A program made the translations under genes and the position numbers. A DNA stretch of 32,630 nucleotides from Chloroflexota bacterium (GTDB lineage Bacteria > Chloroflexota > UBA11872 > VXOZ01), in assembly GCA_026710945.1 (NCBI GenBank), contig JAPOQA010000023.1, forward strand, positions 1-32,630, in the 5' to 3' direction. Position 1 is the first letter of the stretch. The number at the start of each line of letters is the position of its first letter. The notes under the pieces were generated by a model. It had not been told where the DNA came from. It saw nothing but the letters and a program-made list of their open reading frames with translations, and searched no databases. Positions 7,835-18,213 of the stretch are shown here, piece after piece.

Positions 7835-8689
7835 ATGGTTATCGATGTCCACACGCACACCTGCCGTGGGCGATGGAGTATGGGCAACGCCATCACCATG
7901 TCGGCGGACCAGATGGTGAACCGCATGGACAAGATGGGCGTGGATATGTCTGTGCTCCTGCCCTTGGAGAGTCCGGAGTCCTTTCCGGAATACTTCCTCA
8001 CGGCGGAGGCACTGGAAGATTGGAAGAGGTACCCGGAGCGGTTCATCCCGTTTGGCGTCATCGATCCGCGCAACTCCGTGAACAAACGCATGCTGCTGGA
8101 AAGAATGGTCGCCAAGGGCATCATGGGTTTTGGCGAGCATAAGAACGGTTTGGCGATCGACGATCCCCGCGCCATTGAGCTTTTTTCCCTGGCCGGTGAA
8201 TTCGACCTGCCGGTGATGCTGCACCTGGACCTGAATCTCTGCACCGATGAGGACGGCCAGCCGGGAATGGAGCGCGTGCTCAAGGAGTGTCCCAATACGG
8301 TCTTCATGGGTCACGGACCAGCGTGGTGGGCGGAGATTTCCGCAGACTTCAAGCGGGCCAGCAGGGTCGGCTATCCCCCGGGTAAGGTCACGCCCGGCGG
8401 CAGCACCGAGCGCCTCTTGCAGGAATACCCCAACATGTACGGCGACCTGTCGGCGGGTTCCGGCTACAATGCCATCTCCCGCGATCTCGACTTTACCGAG
8501 GGCTTCATCCAACGCAACTGGCAGAAACTCATGCTCGGCACCGACTATCTCCATCCCTGGCAGCCGCTGCCGCAGGTAGAGTTCTTACGCAACTTCCCCA
8601 TGAGCGACGAGCAACGTGAAGCCATCATGGGCGGCACGGCGGAGAAGGTCATCTTGAAGGACAAGCATCTGCATACCAAGAAGCGGTAG
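7835..8689 (+). CDS. Metal-dependent amidohydrolase (amidohydrolase 2 family)
   Basis: A TIM-barrel hydrolase or decarboxylase of the amidohydrolase-related (ACMSD-like) family. The 284-residue sequence begins MVIDVHTHT, with metal ligands H6 and H8; H130 in VMLHLDLN, H160 in FMGHGPAWW and D237 in LMLGTDYLHP complete the usual set, so it appears catalytically competent. AAGGA at 7820-7824 lies ten bases before the ATG. Many enzymes of this family decarboxylate or hydrolyse small cyclic or carboxylated compounds; nothing here fixes the substrate. It is flanked by long repeat-bearing spacers and is probably transcribed alone. Confidence 0.9.
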   Translation: MVIDVHTHTCRGRWSMGNAITMSADQMVNRMDKMGVDMSVLLPLESPESFPEYFLTAEALEDWKRYPERFIPFGVIDPRNSVNKRMLLERMVAKGIMGFGEHKNGLAIDDPRAIELFSLAGEFDLPVMLHLDLNLCTDEDGQPGMERVLKECPNTVFMGHGPAWWAEISADFKRASRVGYPPGKVTPGGSTERLLQEYPNMYGDLSAGSGYNAISRDLDFTEGFIQRNWQKLMLGTDYLHPWQPLPQVEFLRNFPMSDEQREAIMGGTAEKVILKDKHLHTKKR

Positions 8690-8727
8690 CTCGTGCTCTT
8701 TCTCCACCGCATTAGTGGGTAAGTCCG

Positions 8728-8805
8728 TCACTCCGGCGGAAAGCCTGCTCTGAGCTTGCCGAAGAGCCTGCCCCGTGGGCGATACGGCGAATCGACACGA
8801 TACGT
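8728..8805. repeat. Composite intergenic repeat, inverted relative to the copy at 15890-15958
   Basis: The run from TCACTCCGGCG through AAGCCTGCTCTGAGCTTGCC to GAGCCTGCCCCGT recurs almost unchanged on the other strand at 15890-15958. It joins a CACTCCGG hairpin arm, an AGCTTGCCGAAGAGC unit and the GCCTGCCCCGT block seen elsewhere in the window. No coding potential. Confidence 0.7.
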
Positions 8806-8895
8806 GGCCCAAGTCGGGGATAGTTTGGACCTTGCGGTCATGCATTTAGACGGCTGAGGCCGGAAGAGAAGATGGATTCCCGCGCACGCGGGAAT

Positions 8896-9137
8896 TGTAA
8901 ATGTCAGGTAATTCGTTGACAGATTTGAGATCAAAAGCAACCTTTCGCAGTGTTAGACATGACTAGTACACATGTCATTCCGAACGAAGCGCAGCGAAGA
9001 GAGGGAGCTAAGATGTTGAGCCTATTGGGCAACACGTTCCATGGGCCCTAGATTCCTCGCTCCGCTCGGAATGACATGCACCGTCAACTCCTCAGAATGG
9101 AAAGCGGATTCTGTCAACGAATTACTCAACACTTACA
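8896..9137. mobile_element. MITE-like element with 28-bp terminal inverted repeats
   Basis: Bases 8896-8923 and 9110-9137 are inverted repeats matching at 24 of 28 positions, with the inner 16 (GTAATTCGTTGACAGA) perfect. The 242-bp element encodes nothing. It is bounded by GGAAT (8891-8895) and GGAGT (9138-9142), probably a slightly diverged 5-bp target duplication. The host is a GATGGATTCCC...GGGAAT hairpin repeat (8871-8895); an unoccupied relative lies at 11070-11100. Inside is a second inverted repeat, CATGTCATTCCGA (8971-8983) and TCGGAATGACATG (9066-9078), so one palindromic element may have landed in another. No transposase is nearby. Confidence 0.65.
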
Positions 9138-9248
9138 GGAGTGACGGATCAGAAGGGCTCTCTTGACGCGCGAACGCCTGTCGAAACCATAGTTCGGTAA
9201 GCGCGGCCGGTCGGGGCCGTCCGAGAGCAGTTTTGGAAAAGCGTAGGG

Positions 9249-9264
9249 GCACGACATGTCGTGC
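9249..9264. repeat. 16-bp perfect palindrome
   Basis: GCACGACATGTCGTGC is a perfect palindrome preceded by TAGGGG. It belongs to the same family as the longer palindromes at 11020-11047 and 24779-24802. It lies 55 bases upstream of the aminotransferase start, so a regulatory role is possible but not shown. Confidence 0.6.
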
Positions 9265-9318
9265 ATCTCCAGTGAATGCGTCGTGACACCGGTAGCCGAC
9301 ATCAAGGAGAAACAGAAC

Positions 9319-10602
9319 ATGGCAACGAAAATTGAACGCTTGGCCGTAGACGGCGGCGAGCCGGTCCGCACTGCCCCTTTGGAGACCGGCTATCCCGGCG
9401 CGCGTCTGATTGGCGATGAAGAGAGAGAACTGGTCCTCGAGGTGCTGGAGCGCCGTGCGCCCTTCCGCTTCTACGGCGTGAATGAGCCGGACAAAGTTGC
9501 CGCATTGGAGCGTGAAGCGGCCCGCATGATGGGCACGGCGTATGCGCTGGGCGTCACGTCAGGCACAGCCGCCCTCAAAGTCGGCTTGAAAGCCCTCGAT
9601 ATTGCCCCCGGCGACGAGGTCATCGTGCCCGCGCTCACATTCATCGCTTCGCCCGGCACCGTTGCCGCGCATCAGGCCATACCGGTATTTGCCGACGTCA
9701 ACGAGTCGTTCACCCTTGCTCCCGACGACATCGAGAACCGCATCACGTCCCGCACGCGCGCCATCATGCCGGTGCATACCAGCGGCGTGGCCGCCGAGAT
9801 GGACACGATCATGGACATCGCGCGGCGGCACGATCTCCCCGTAATCGAGGACTGTGCCCAGTCGGCCGGCGCGGCCTACAAAGACAAGCCCATCGGCGCG
9901 TGGGGCGACGTGGGCGCATTTAGCCTGCAGGTCAACAAGATCATCACCGCTGGCGAGGGTGGGTTTGTCACCACCAGCGAGCCGGCGATGTTCGAACGGG
10001 CGGTGCGCTATCACGATCACGGCAATTACCGTTTCGGGCGCATGACTATCGAGACGAGCGCGCCGGACGACACCATGGGCGATTTGACCGCTTACCCGCC
10101 CGGGCAGCTCGACGCATTTCCGGGTGAGGTCTACCGCATGGGCGAACTCGCCGGCGCCCTGGCGCTGGCGCAACTTCGCAAGCTGCCGGGCATCATCGAC
10201 CACATGCGGCATGCCCACGACACGATCAAGCGCGAAGTCGCGGGACTGCCCGGCGTGACGTTGCGTCACCTGCCCGATCCCGACGGCGTGGCGGGCGTGG
10301 CGTTTGGCCTGCTGCTGGACGATCCCGAGAACACCGGACCATTCGTGAAGGCGCTCCGCGCGGAAGGCATTCCGGCGCGGCACGTCTACGGCGGCAAACC
10401 GGTCTACACCATCGAGGCGCTGCAGAACTACCGTCCGGCGGTCGGCGCACTCACGCAGGAATTCGCCTCCGGCCTCTGCCCGCGCACGGAAGCGATTATG
10501 GCCCGCGCCGTCCTCATCGGCATTGGGCCGGGCTACACCGACGCCGACTGCGCCGACGTGGTCCAAGGTCTGTGGAAGGTCGCCACTCAGGTGCTGGTCT
10601 GA
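9319..10602 (+). CDS. DegT/DnrJ/EryC1-family PLP aminotransferase
   Basis: Fold-type I PLP enzyme that transaminates keto-sugars or inososes using glutamate or glutamine as donor. AAGGAG at 9304-9309 supports the ATG at 9319, giving 427 residues; the opening KIERLAVDGGEPVR is typical of the StsC-like branch. Key residues are visible: SGTAAL (81-86, cofactor phosphate), EDCAQ with D178 (pyridine nitrogen), and FSLQVNKIITAGEGG with the Schiff-base lysine K207. The substrate is unknown. Upstream ATG/GTG codons back to 9256 lack ribosome sites and give an unconserved extension. A Gfo/Idh/MocA dehydrogenase follows 579 bases away on the opposite strand; such enzymes can work in sequence on sugars or inositols, but this is inference. 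Confidence 0.93.
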   Translation: MATKIERLAVDGGEPVRTAPLETGYPGARLIGDEERELVLEVLERRAPFRFYGVNEPDKVAALEREAARMMGTAYALGVTSGTAALKVGLKALDIAPGDEVIVPALTFIASPGTVAAHQAIPVFADVNESFTLAPDDIENRITSRTRAIMPVHTSGVAAEMDTIMDIARRHDLPVIEDCAQSAGAAYKDKPIGAWGDVGAFSLQVNKIITAGEGGFVTTSEPAMFERAVRYHDHGNYRFGRMTIETSAPDDTMGDLTAYPPGQLDAFPGEVYRMGELAGALALAQLRKLPGIIDHMRHAHDTIKREVAGLPGVTLRHLPDPDGVAGVAFGLLLDDPENTGPFVKALRAEGIPARHVYGGKPVYTIEALQNYRPAVGALTQEFASGLCPRTEAIMARAVLIGIGPGYTDADCADVVQGLWKVATQVLV

Positions 10603-11181
10603 GTTTTTGGGGCAACATTGGTCTGCGCGTTCCCTTGTTTTTGGCGTAGGGACTGTCCGTGACGAACGTCAGGACTCCGCGCGATTACACCCTCTCCCGC
10701 TGGAGGCCTTTGCGAAACTCAAGCGGTAGCGAAATAGTTCCCTCTCCCTCGACGGGAGAGGGCTAGAGCCTGCCCCGTACTCGATACGGGGGTGAGGGTG
10801 AATCTCCTGAAATCTCTCCATATGCACACCAAATCTGCCCTGATACATCTTGACACTGCCCAGCGTAAAGGGCCATCGTAGCAAAAAGTCCCCCTCACCC
10901 CAACCCTCTCCCCCAGGAGAGGGAGTGCCCCTGCTTGAAAGTGGTGATATGCGAGGGTCTCCGCTGGGAGAGGGCCGGGGTGAGGGCAAGAAACTCAATC
11001 CTTGCTGGCACAGAAAGGTGTAGGGGCACGATATATCGTGCCCCTACGTTGGTAACGCCGGAAGCTTAAGATGGATTCCCGTTTTCACGGAAATGACGGA
11101 ACAGAGCCCCCACCGCCTAAACGCGCAACATACCCAAGCCTTATCTCTCTGCGTTAGCGCTATCTGCTGACCGCTGCCTGC
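10603..11181. repeat. Gene-free, repeat-rich spacer
   Basis: From 10684 to about 10985 the DNA is built of CCCTCTCC/GGAGAGGG hairpins, a GGAGGCCTTTGCGAAACTC unit (10701 on) and the GCCTGCCCCGTACTCGATAC block (10767 on), which interrupts an otherwise canonical GGGAGAGGGC...GGGGTGAGGG repeat (compare 10968-10986, where it is absent). A 28-bp palindrome lies at 11020-11047 and a GATGGATTCCC...GAAATGACGG hairpin at 11070-11100. No coding region is supported on either strand. Confidence 0.7.
11020..11047. repeat. 28-bp perfect palindrome
   Basis: The sequence reads GTAGGGGCACGATA and then its exact reverse complement, with no loop. Related palindromes with different but still self-complementary centres lie at 9249-9264 and 24779-24802. 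The perfect symmetry and absence of a T-run argue against a terminator; a dispersed palindromic element is more likely. Confidence 0.75.
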
Positions 11182-12222
11182 TCACGGCCAGGAGTTCACC
11201 TGCTCCGGCTTGCTGCTCTCCAGCGAGCGCATACCCGCAGCGAGGGTGGCCACGGTCTTTGCGCCTTCCAGGGCATCCACTAGCGGCGTCTCGCCGGTGC
11301 GAATGCAGTCCACCAAGTGCGTGAGTTCGTCCAGCACCGGGTGGCCAATGGTGCGGCGGAATGGCAGCGTCTGCGCGCCCGCTTGGCCTTCCACGCCCCA
11401 ATTCAGCCAGAGTTTTGCTTCCATCTCCAGCGTATTCGTGAGCATGGTGCCTTCCGCGCCGTAGGCGTTGAAGTTCACCACGTGCCCCGGCACACGGCGA
11501 ATGGCCGACGTCTCCCACACTTTGCCGAGACAGCCGTTGGCAAACTTGAGGATGCTGATGTACGTATCCGGCAGGGGGAACTCCGGTGTGCTGGCGCACT
11601 TGTTCGCGTACAAGGTGATTTCCGTCACGTCGCCCGCAACCCAACGCACCAAGTCCATGGGATGCACACCGCCGCCGAACCACGCGTTTTGGGGGTTCAC
11701 CGGATCGGCCCGCCAGGGGGTACGTTGGTAGACGTTGCGCATGTCGTGGATGTAATCGCTTTCCACGAAGAAGAGCTCGCCCAGCCGCCCTTCCTCCACA
11801 AATTGGTGGATGGCCGCGAACTGCGGCACGAAGCGGTTGACGTTGCCCACGGCAAAGCGCACGTCAGCCTCTCTGACCCGTCGTACGAGGTCCCACGCGT
11901 GCGGCTCGCTGGTGGTCATGGGTTTCTCGCAAAGGATGTGCTTGCCGTGGGCGAGGGCGGCGAGACAATGCTCGTAGTGCAGGTGGTCGGGTGTGCAGAC
12001 CGATACCACGTGAACGTCGTCGCGGCTCACGGCTGCTTCGACGTCGCTCGTCGTGGCGATGCCGTCAAACTCCTGCCGCGCCTGCGCCAGCCGCTCCTCG
12101 TCGGTATCGCAGAGCACAACCAGCCGCACACCGGGGATCTCCCGATACGCGCGCATGTGACTGCGCCCCACGCCAAAGCCGATCACTGCTACGCCAAGGC
12201 CTGCTAGGCCATTTTCATCCAT
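11182..12222 (-). CDS. Gfo/Idh/MocA-family NAD(P)-dependent oxidoreductase
   Basis: A two-domain dehydrogenase that oxidises or reduces a hydroxyl of a sugar, inositol or derivative with NAD(P). The N-terminal Rossmann motif is VAVIGFGVGRSH (11-22); CTPDHLHYEHCLAAL precedes EKP at 99-101, whose lysine is the conserved proton relay; GGGVHPMDLVRWV (183-195) holds the catalytic-region histidine. The start chosen is ATG 12220-12222, which puts the Rossmann strand at the usual position and gives 346 residues. Reading back to 12291 adds a Cys-rich leader not expected in the family. It appears to be transcribed alone. The true substrate cannot be named. Confidence 0.93.
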   Translation of the reverse strand: MDENGLAGLGVAVIGFGVGRSHMRAYREIPGVRLVVLCDTDEERLAQARQEFDGIATTSDVEAAVSRDDVHVVSVCTPDHLHYEHCLAALAHGKHILCEKPMTTSEPHAWDLVRRVREADVRFAVGNVNRFVPQFAAIHQFVEEGRLGELFFVESDYIHDMRNVYQRTPWRADPVNPQNAWFGGGVHPMDLVRWVAGDVTEITLYANKCASTPEFPLPDTYISILKFANGCLGKVWETSAIRRVPGHVVNFNAYGAEGTMLTNTLEMEAKLWLNWGVEGQAGAQTLPFRRTIGHPVLDELTHLVDCIRTGETPLVDALEGAKTVATLAAGMRSLESSKPEQVNSWP

Positions 12223-12464
12223 GTTTACGCTCTCTATACATGCACTACACGTTCTTTCGGTGATCTTGCACACCGGACTACACATACTCACCGTGGGTGG
12301 CTACGGCGCTCCAAGGATAGGTCCCACTAATCTTTGCGTCCGGATGAGACTAGCGACCGTAACCTCCGCTCTTGGTGCAATCTGCACCAGAGCACTCGAT
12401 TCCATACACCGGCGGGGGAAGAGCACACGTGAAACGAGGGACGCGGGAGCCGCAAGCTGCGCCG

Positions 12465-14911
<2,447 letters not shown>

Positions 14912-15270
14912 GCCAATCTGCACTCCGGAACTAGTGGGGAAAGAGCAAGCGGAAAGTCGCCTCAATGATTACGGGCATTCTACCACACCGCCCTGCGGTG
15001 GGAAAGCAGAGAGCCGATACTCCACGCGGAGACTCATCACTCTCATCACTAGGAGCGAGGGCAGGTGTCGTGAATTCTGCGCCGTTTCGCACCTGTGCAT
15101 TCACGGCAACGTGTCGCGCGGGGGCTTGTCCCCCGCCAGCGTACACGGCAGTGCGACCATGTCAACTGCACAAGGCGTGATTCTAACATCTCCTCTGACA
15201 GAAACGAGTGCGCAGGAGTTGGACCCTGCAACAGACGTGGAGCCTGCCCCGTACTCGATACGGGGTTGCA

Positions 15271-15334
15271 AGCCTGTGCTGAGCACTTCGCGGCAGAACC
15301 TGTGCTGAGCTTGTCGAAGTGCTCTGCACAGGCT
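15271..15334. repeat. Long hairpin with 20-bp arms
   Basis: AGCCTGTGCTGAGCACTTCG (15271-15290) pairs with 15315-15334 at 19 of 20 positions around a 24-base loop that itself contains an AGCTTGTCGAAG-type unit. It would form a strong cruciform or RNA stem. No T-run follows, so a simple terminator is unlikely. Confidence 0.7.
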
Positions 15335-15396
15335 CTGCCTAAGGAGACCTTTGCGTAAACCCGGCCGGAGGCGCACGAGCTACTCCCTCTCCTTGG

Positions 15397-15536
15397 GAGG
15401 CTGTCTCATAAGTCGACTCGAAAAGCCATATCGTGCTTCGACAAGCTCAGCATGAACGGATTGTTGCCTGTTACGTTCGCCCTGAGCCTGTCGAAGGGCA
15501 AGTCTACACCGAGCGATGCATTTATGAGACGTCCTC
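15397..15536. mobile_element. 140-bp MITE-like element inserted in a hairpin loop
   Basis: Terminal inverted repeats GAGGCTGTCTCATAA (15397-15411) and TTATGAGACGTCCTC (15522-15536) match at 13 of 15 positions. The element is flanked by a perfect 4-bp duplication TTGG (15393-15396 and 15537-15540). Removing it with one TTGG restores CCCTCTCC-TTGG-GGAGAGGG, an intact hairpin repeat of the kind found throughout the window. Internally, 15436-15458 and 15474-15496 form an imperfect 23-bp hairpin. No transposase is encoded. The 4-bp duplication and hairpin-loop target suggest mobilisation by an IS1182- or IS4-like enzyme (inference). Confidence 0.75.
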
Positions 15537-15639
15537 TTGGGGAGAGGGCCGAGGTGAGGGGATTTCCGTTTACCCCATCCTCTTTACCAGTAAGACTGAT
15601 ACGCAAAAATGCAATAATGGCAAAATAGCTCCCAGATTG

Positions 15640-15735
15640 TGGGAGTTTCCCCCTCACCCCCGTATCGTGTCGATACGCTGTATCGAGTACGGGGCAGGCT
15701 CTAACCCTCTCCCCAGGGAGAGGGGACTTTCCCGC
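15640..15735. repeat. Inverted composite repeat (GAGAGGG hairpin with inserted block)
   Basis: On the minus strand this is the canonical CCCTCTCC...GGAGAGGG...GGGTGAGGG repeat interrupted by a GCCTGCCCCGTACTCGATAC block extended by GTGTCGATACG. The same interruption is at about 197-240 in the opposite orientation and, shorter, at 10764-10795. Confidence 0.65.
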
Positions 15736-15889
15736 CCCGGCAAGGGTTATGCCAAGGTCTCCGAAGGGCCTGCGCTACCGGAAGTGTAAGGTATTGAGAA
15801 CGCCATGTTCTATGCCAAGAAAGTCAGAGCGACAGCATTGGGGCTCGTCCCCCGCTCGTCACTCTTGACTGCAAATTGATAAAGATGGG

Positions 15890-15958
15890 TTCCGGCCCCG
15901 TATCGCGTACAGGGCAGGCTCTTCGGCAAGCTCAGAGCAGGCTTTTCGCCGGAGTGGC
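15890..15958. repeat. Inverted copy of the composite repeat at 8728-8805
   Basis: The reverse complement closely follows 8728-8785: CACTCCGGCG, then AAGCCTGCTCTGAGCTTGCC, then GAGCCTGCCC and CGATACGG. The two copies lie about 7 kb apart in opposite orientation. Confidence 0.7.
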
Positions 15959-16071
15959 GGATGATGTTGCCGCCCAAATTCACAGCAATTGCGAGCGAAT
16001 TGCCAGATTCTCAATGCGCCTTATGCGACGTACTGTGCCGGGTTAATAAAGGATGGTTGCGTCGTTCACGC

Positions 16072-16950
16072 CTACTCCCCAACCTTCAACAGTTGCACGA
16101 GCGCACGTTTTCGCAAACGTTGCGCATACTGCAACGGTGTCTCCCCGTCGCGGGATTCCAACGCAAGATTCGGTGAGAACGCCAGCACCAATTCCACAAG
16201 CTTTCGATTCTTCGCCACCGCGTGATGGAGCGGCGTCTTGCCCGACCAATCCTGGCGGTTCGGATCGGCGCCGTGCTCCAACAACAAGCGAGCCAAGGCA
16301 ATGTTGCCATGGATGACGGCACGGTGAAGCACAGTGCCGCCGTGGTGTCCGGCAGCGGCGTTTGCGTCCGCGCCGTGGGCGAGCAGTAGCTCGGCGATGG
16401 GTGCGCGGCCCTCCTTCGGCGGATGCTCCGCGCTCAGTGCCAGTGCGGTGTGGCCGTTGTGGTTCAGTGCGTCCACAGGCACGTCTTGCCCAAGCAGAAA
16501 CTCTACGGTTTCGCGGTTACCTGCGATCACGGCAGCGTGCAACGGCGTGATGCGCCAACGGCCACCCGCTACCGTAGGTTCCCTCAAGGCTGGATTTTCC
16601 GTCAACATCTGTCCCAAGAGGCGGAATTCACCAAGTGCAGCGGCGTGATGGACGCTTGGCTGCATGCCGAACGAGACGAGATAGCGAAAGATGTCCGCGT
16701 GTCCGCTAAACGCCGCCGCATCCAGCAAGGTGCGACCGTGGTAGGCATGGCTTGGATCGGCGCCCAGCGCAACTAACTGCTTGATGCGTTCGAGACAGCC
16801 GGTGCCAATGGCAGCGCCGAGTGGGACGTGCCCGTGCGAGTTGGCCGCGTTGACGATGCTGGGGTCCGCAGCGGCAATCTCGGCGACCCGGTTCTCATCC
16901 CCCGCTTCGATTGCCGCGATAAACTGCTTGCGCAACACTCGTCGACTCAT
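16072..16950 (-). CDS. Ankyrin-repeat protein
   Basis: About eight ankyrin repeats make up nearly all of this 292-residue protein. Clear examples include GHADIFRYLVSFG, WRITPLHAAVIAGNRETVEF, GGTVLHRAVIHGNIALARLL with LEHGADPN, and GKTPLHHAVAKNRKLVELVL. Ankyrin stacks bind other proteins; no catalytic domain, signal peptide or membrane span is seen, so it probably acts in the cytoplasm as an interaction scaffold. The start at ATG 16948-16950 gives MSRRVLRKQFIAAIEAGD, which begins directly with the first repeat; a GTG at 16998 would add 16 residues, and neither has a strong ribosome site. The partner is unknown. Ankyrin proteins are common in host-associated bacteria, which fits but does not prove a symbiotic life. 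Confidence 0.88.
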   Translation of the reverse strand: MSRRVLRKQFIAAIEAGDENRVAEIAAADPSIVNAANSHGHVPLGAAIGTGCLERIKQLVALGADPSHAYHGRTLLDAAAFSGHADIFRYLVSFGMQPSVHHAAALGEFRLLGQMLTENPALREPTVAGGRWRITPLHAAVIAGNRETVEFLLGQDVPVDALNHNGHTALALSAEHPPKEGRAPIAELLLAHGADANAAAGHHGGTVLHRAVIHGNIALARLLLEHGADPNRQDWSGKTPLHHAVAKNRKLVELVLAFSPNLALESRDGETPLQYAQRLRKRALVQLLKVGE

Positions 16951-17074
16951 ATCGTGTGCTTTCGTTACCTTATCTTGCGTTGACTTGACGCTCCTCACCG
17001 CACCCGCGGTTACCTTGGCGGATTTTCGCGAACGAGCGGCCCGTCGCTTGTATTGCTAAGACGCGCCCAGCAAA

Positions 17075-17102
17075 CTGAAATCGGTGTAGCCATCACTATA
17101 AT
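17075..17102 (+). promoter_or_regulatory. Candidate promoter of the channel gene
   Basis: CTGAAA (17075-17080) and a perfect TATAAT (17097-17102) are 16 bases apart, 55 bases upstream of the channel's ATG. The -10 is consensus, the -35 has four of six matches. Confidence 0.5.
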
Positions 17103-17157
17103 GGTGACAAACGACTAGCCCGATAGTGTATTTCTTGCCGCGAGGAGGAGCGAAGGC

Positions 17158-17976
17158 ATGCGAAGCTTAGCGCACCGTATCGTACACGCACGGATGTTCG
17201 AATACATCCTCGTCTTGCTCATTGTCGGCACGTCGATTCTGCACGGGCTGGCTACTTCTGACGTCTTGTTTGAACGGTACCAAGTCTGGATGGGGTTGTT
17301 CATCATTCTTATGCTGCTCGTGCTCGTCCTGGAAGTCTTCCTCAAGATACTAGCAGTCGCGCCAAGAGTAGACCGGTATTTCAGAGACCCTTGGAACGTC
17401 TTTGACTTCCTCGTAATCACTTCCATCATAGGTGGAATCGCCGTCTTTGAGTTTGCCGCCGATTTCGCGCTACTCGTCGTTGTCGTGCGCCTGCTGCGGC
17501 TGCTTCAGGACTTAACGACCATCAAGGCAATGCGCTTAATCCTTACAACGATGTTTCGCTCCATACCGGACATGGCGCACATCCTGATGCTGCTGTGCAT
17601 CGTTATCTATCTGTACGCCGTTTACGGAAATAGTCTTCTTGGGGATCACGACCCGGAGCACTGGGGAACGCTGGGCGATTCCGTACTATCGCTCTTTCAG
17701 GTGGTAACACTGGACGGCTGGTCAGACATCATGCAAACTGCGCTCAATGCAGTGCCGTTCGCCTGGGTCTACTTTGTCAGTTTCGTAATAATCACCACGT
17801 TCATCGGGGCCAACCTGTTCATTGCCGTCGTTGTGAGCACTATGGACGAAGCCAAGGAAGAGCGTCTGCGCATGTTGGAAGTGCCCGCGTCCCGGGAAGA
17901 ACTGCTCCAGGAACTGCGCACGACCCAAGACTCCCTGCGGCGCGTTGAAGAAGCCCTGCAGCGCACGCCGGAGTAG
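17158..17976 (+). CDS. Bacterial voltage-gated cation channel, calcium-type filter
   Basis: Single-domain six-helix channel subunit of the NaChBac/NavAb class, expected to form a homotetramer in the inner membrane. Visible parts: S1 (about 13-33), S2 (44-66), S3 with DPWNVFDFLVI (77-87), S4 (103-119), S4-S5 linker MFRSIPDM (132-139), S5 (140-160), pore loop, S6 (202-228) and a coiled-coil tail (245-268). The selectivity filter TLDGWSD (184-190) differs from the sodium-type TLESWSM/TLESWAS and resembles the engineered calcium channel CavAb (TLDDWSD) and the native calcium channel CavMr, which also has glycine at the fourth place. S4 has only R111 and R114 in register, with Q117 next, where relatives have four arginines. 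The length of 272 is typical. GAGGAGGAG (17142-17150) gives a strong ribosome site. Confidence 0.93.
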   Translation: MRSLAHRIVHARMFEYILVLLIVGTSILHGLATSDVLFERYQVWMGLFIILMLLVLVLEVFLKILAVAPRVDRYFRDPWNVFDFLVITSIIGGIAVFEFAADFALLVVVVRLLRLLQDLTTIKAMRLILTTMFRSIPDMAHILMLLCIVIYLYAVYGNSLLGDHDPEHWGTLGDSVLSLFQVVTLDGWSDIMQTALNAVPFAWVYFVSFVIITTFIGANLFIAVVVSTMDEAKEERLRMLEVPASREELLQELRTTQDSLRRVEEALQRTPE

Positions 17977-18213
17977 AGCATTGGGCCTGTCGGGAGGTTC
18001 AGTTGCTAGTCCACGCTTCCTCTGGAGATCTTTGCGAAACTCCTTCCTACCTTGACGGGGGAAGGTTAGGATGGGGGTGAAGGAGCATGACGGCAAGCTG
18101 CCGCGATCTAATCACGCACCAATGGTTCTGGCCCATATCACGAACTGTGTCGGCTCTTTGCCAGAATGACCGGGTTATTCATGTGCAACGCTGCCGGCCC
18201 AATCACGCACTCT

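Larger units (their letters stand above)
14912..16071. repeat. 1.2-kb gene-free repeat cluster
   Basis: The longest stretch here without a gene. It holds a GCGGGGG hairpin at 15118-15136, a CCTGCCCCGTACTCGATACG block at 15243-15262, a long hairpin at 15271-15334, the GGAGACCTTTGCGTAAAC unit near 15343-15360, an inserted 140-bp element at 15397-15536, an inverted composite repeat at 15640-15735 and another at 15890-15958. Apparent reading frames inside it are made of these repeats and are not credible genes. The segment from about 15780 to 15840 shows nothing I can name. Confidence 0.7.

Noticed and set aside
7673-8554. Long open frame on the minus strand over the amidohydrolase
   Set aside because: It is antisense to a gene with intact metal ligands and a ribosome site; its translation has no recognisable domain and the frame is open because of GC-rich codon bias.
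9559-10566. 335-codon open frame on the minus strand over the aminotransferase
   Set aside because: Antisense shadow of a clear DegT-family gene, rich in His/Arg/Gly, without start signals or recognisable motifs.
11317-12207. Long plus-strand frame over the Gfo/Idh/MocA gene
   Set aside because: Antisense shadow; the minus-strand gene has Rossmann and EKP motifs.
15243-15735. Possible CRISPR array
   Set aside because: Repeats are palindromic modules of differing order and orientation, with no constant-length spacers and no cas gene in the window.
14931-15789. Several apparent reading frames on both strands in the repeat cluster
   Set aside because: They are composed of repeat modules that recur in other intergenic regions in other frames.
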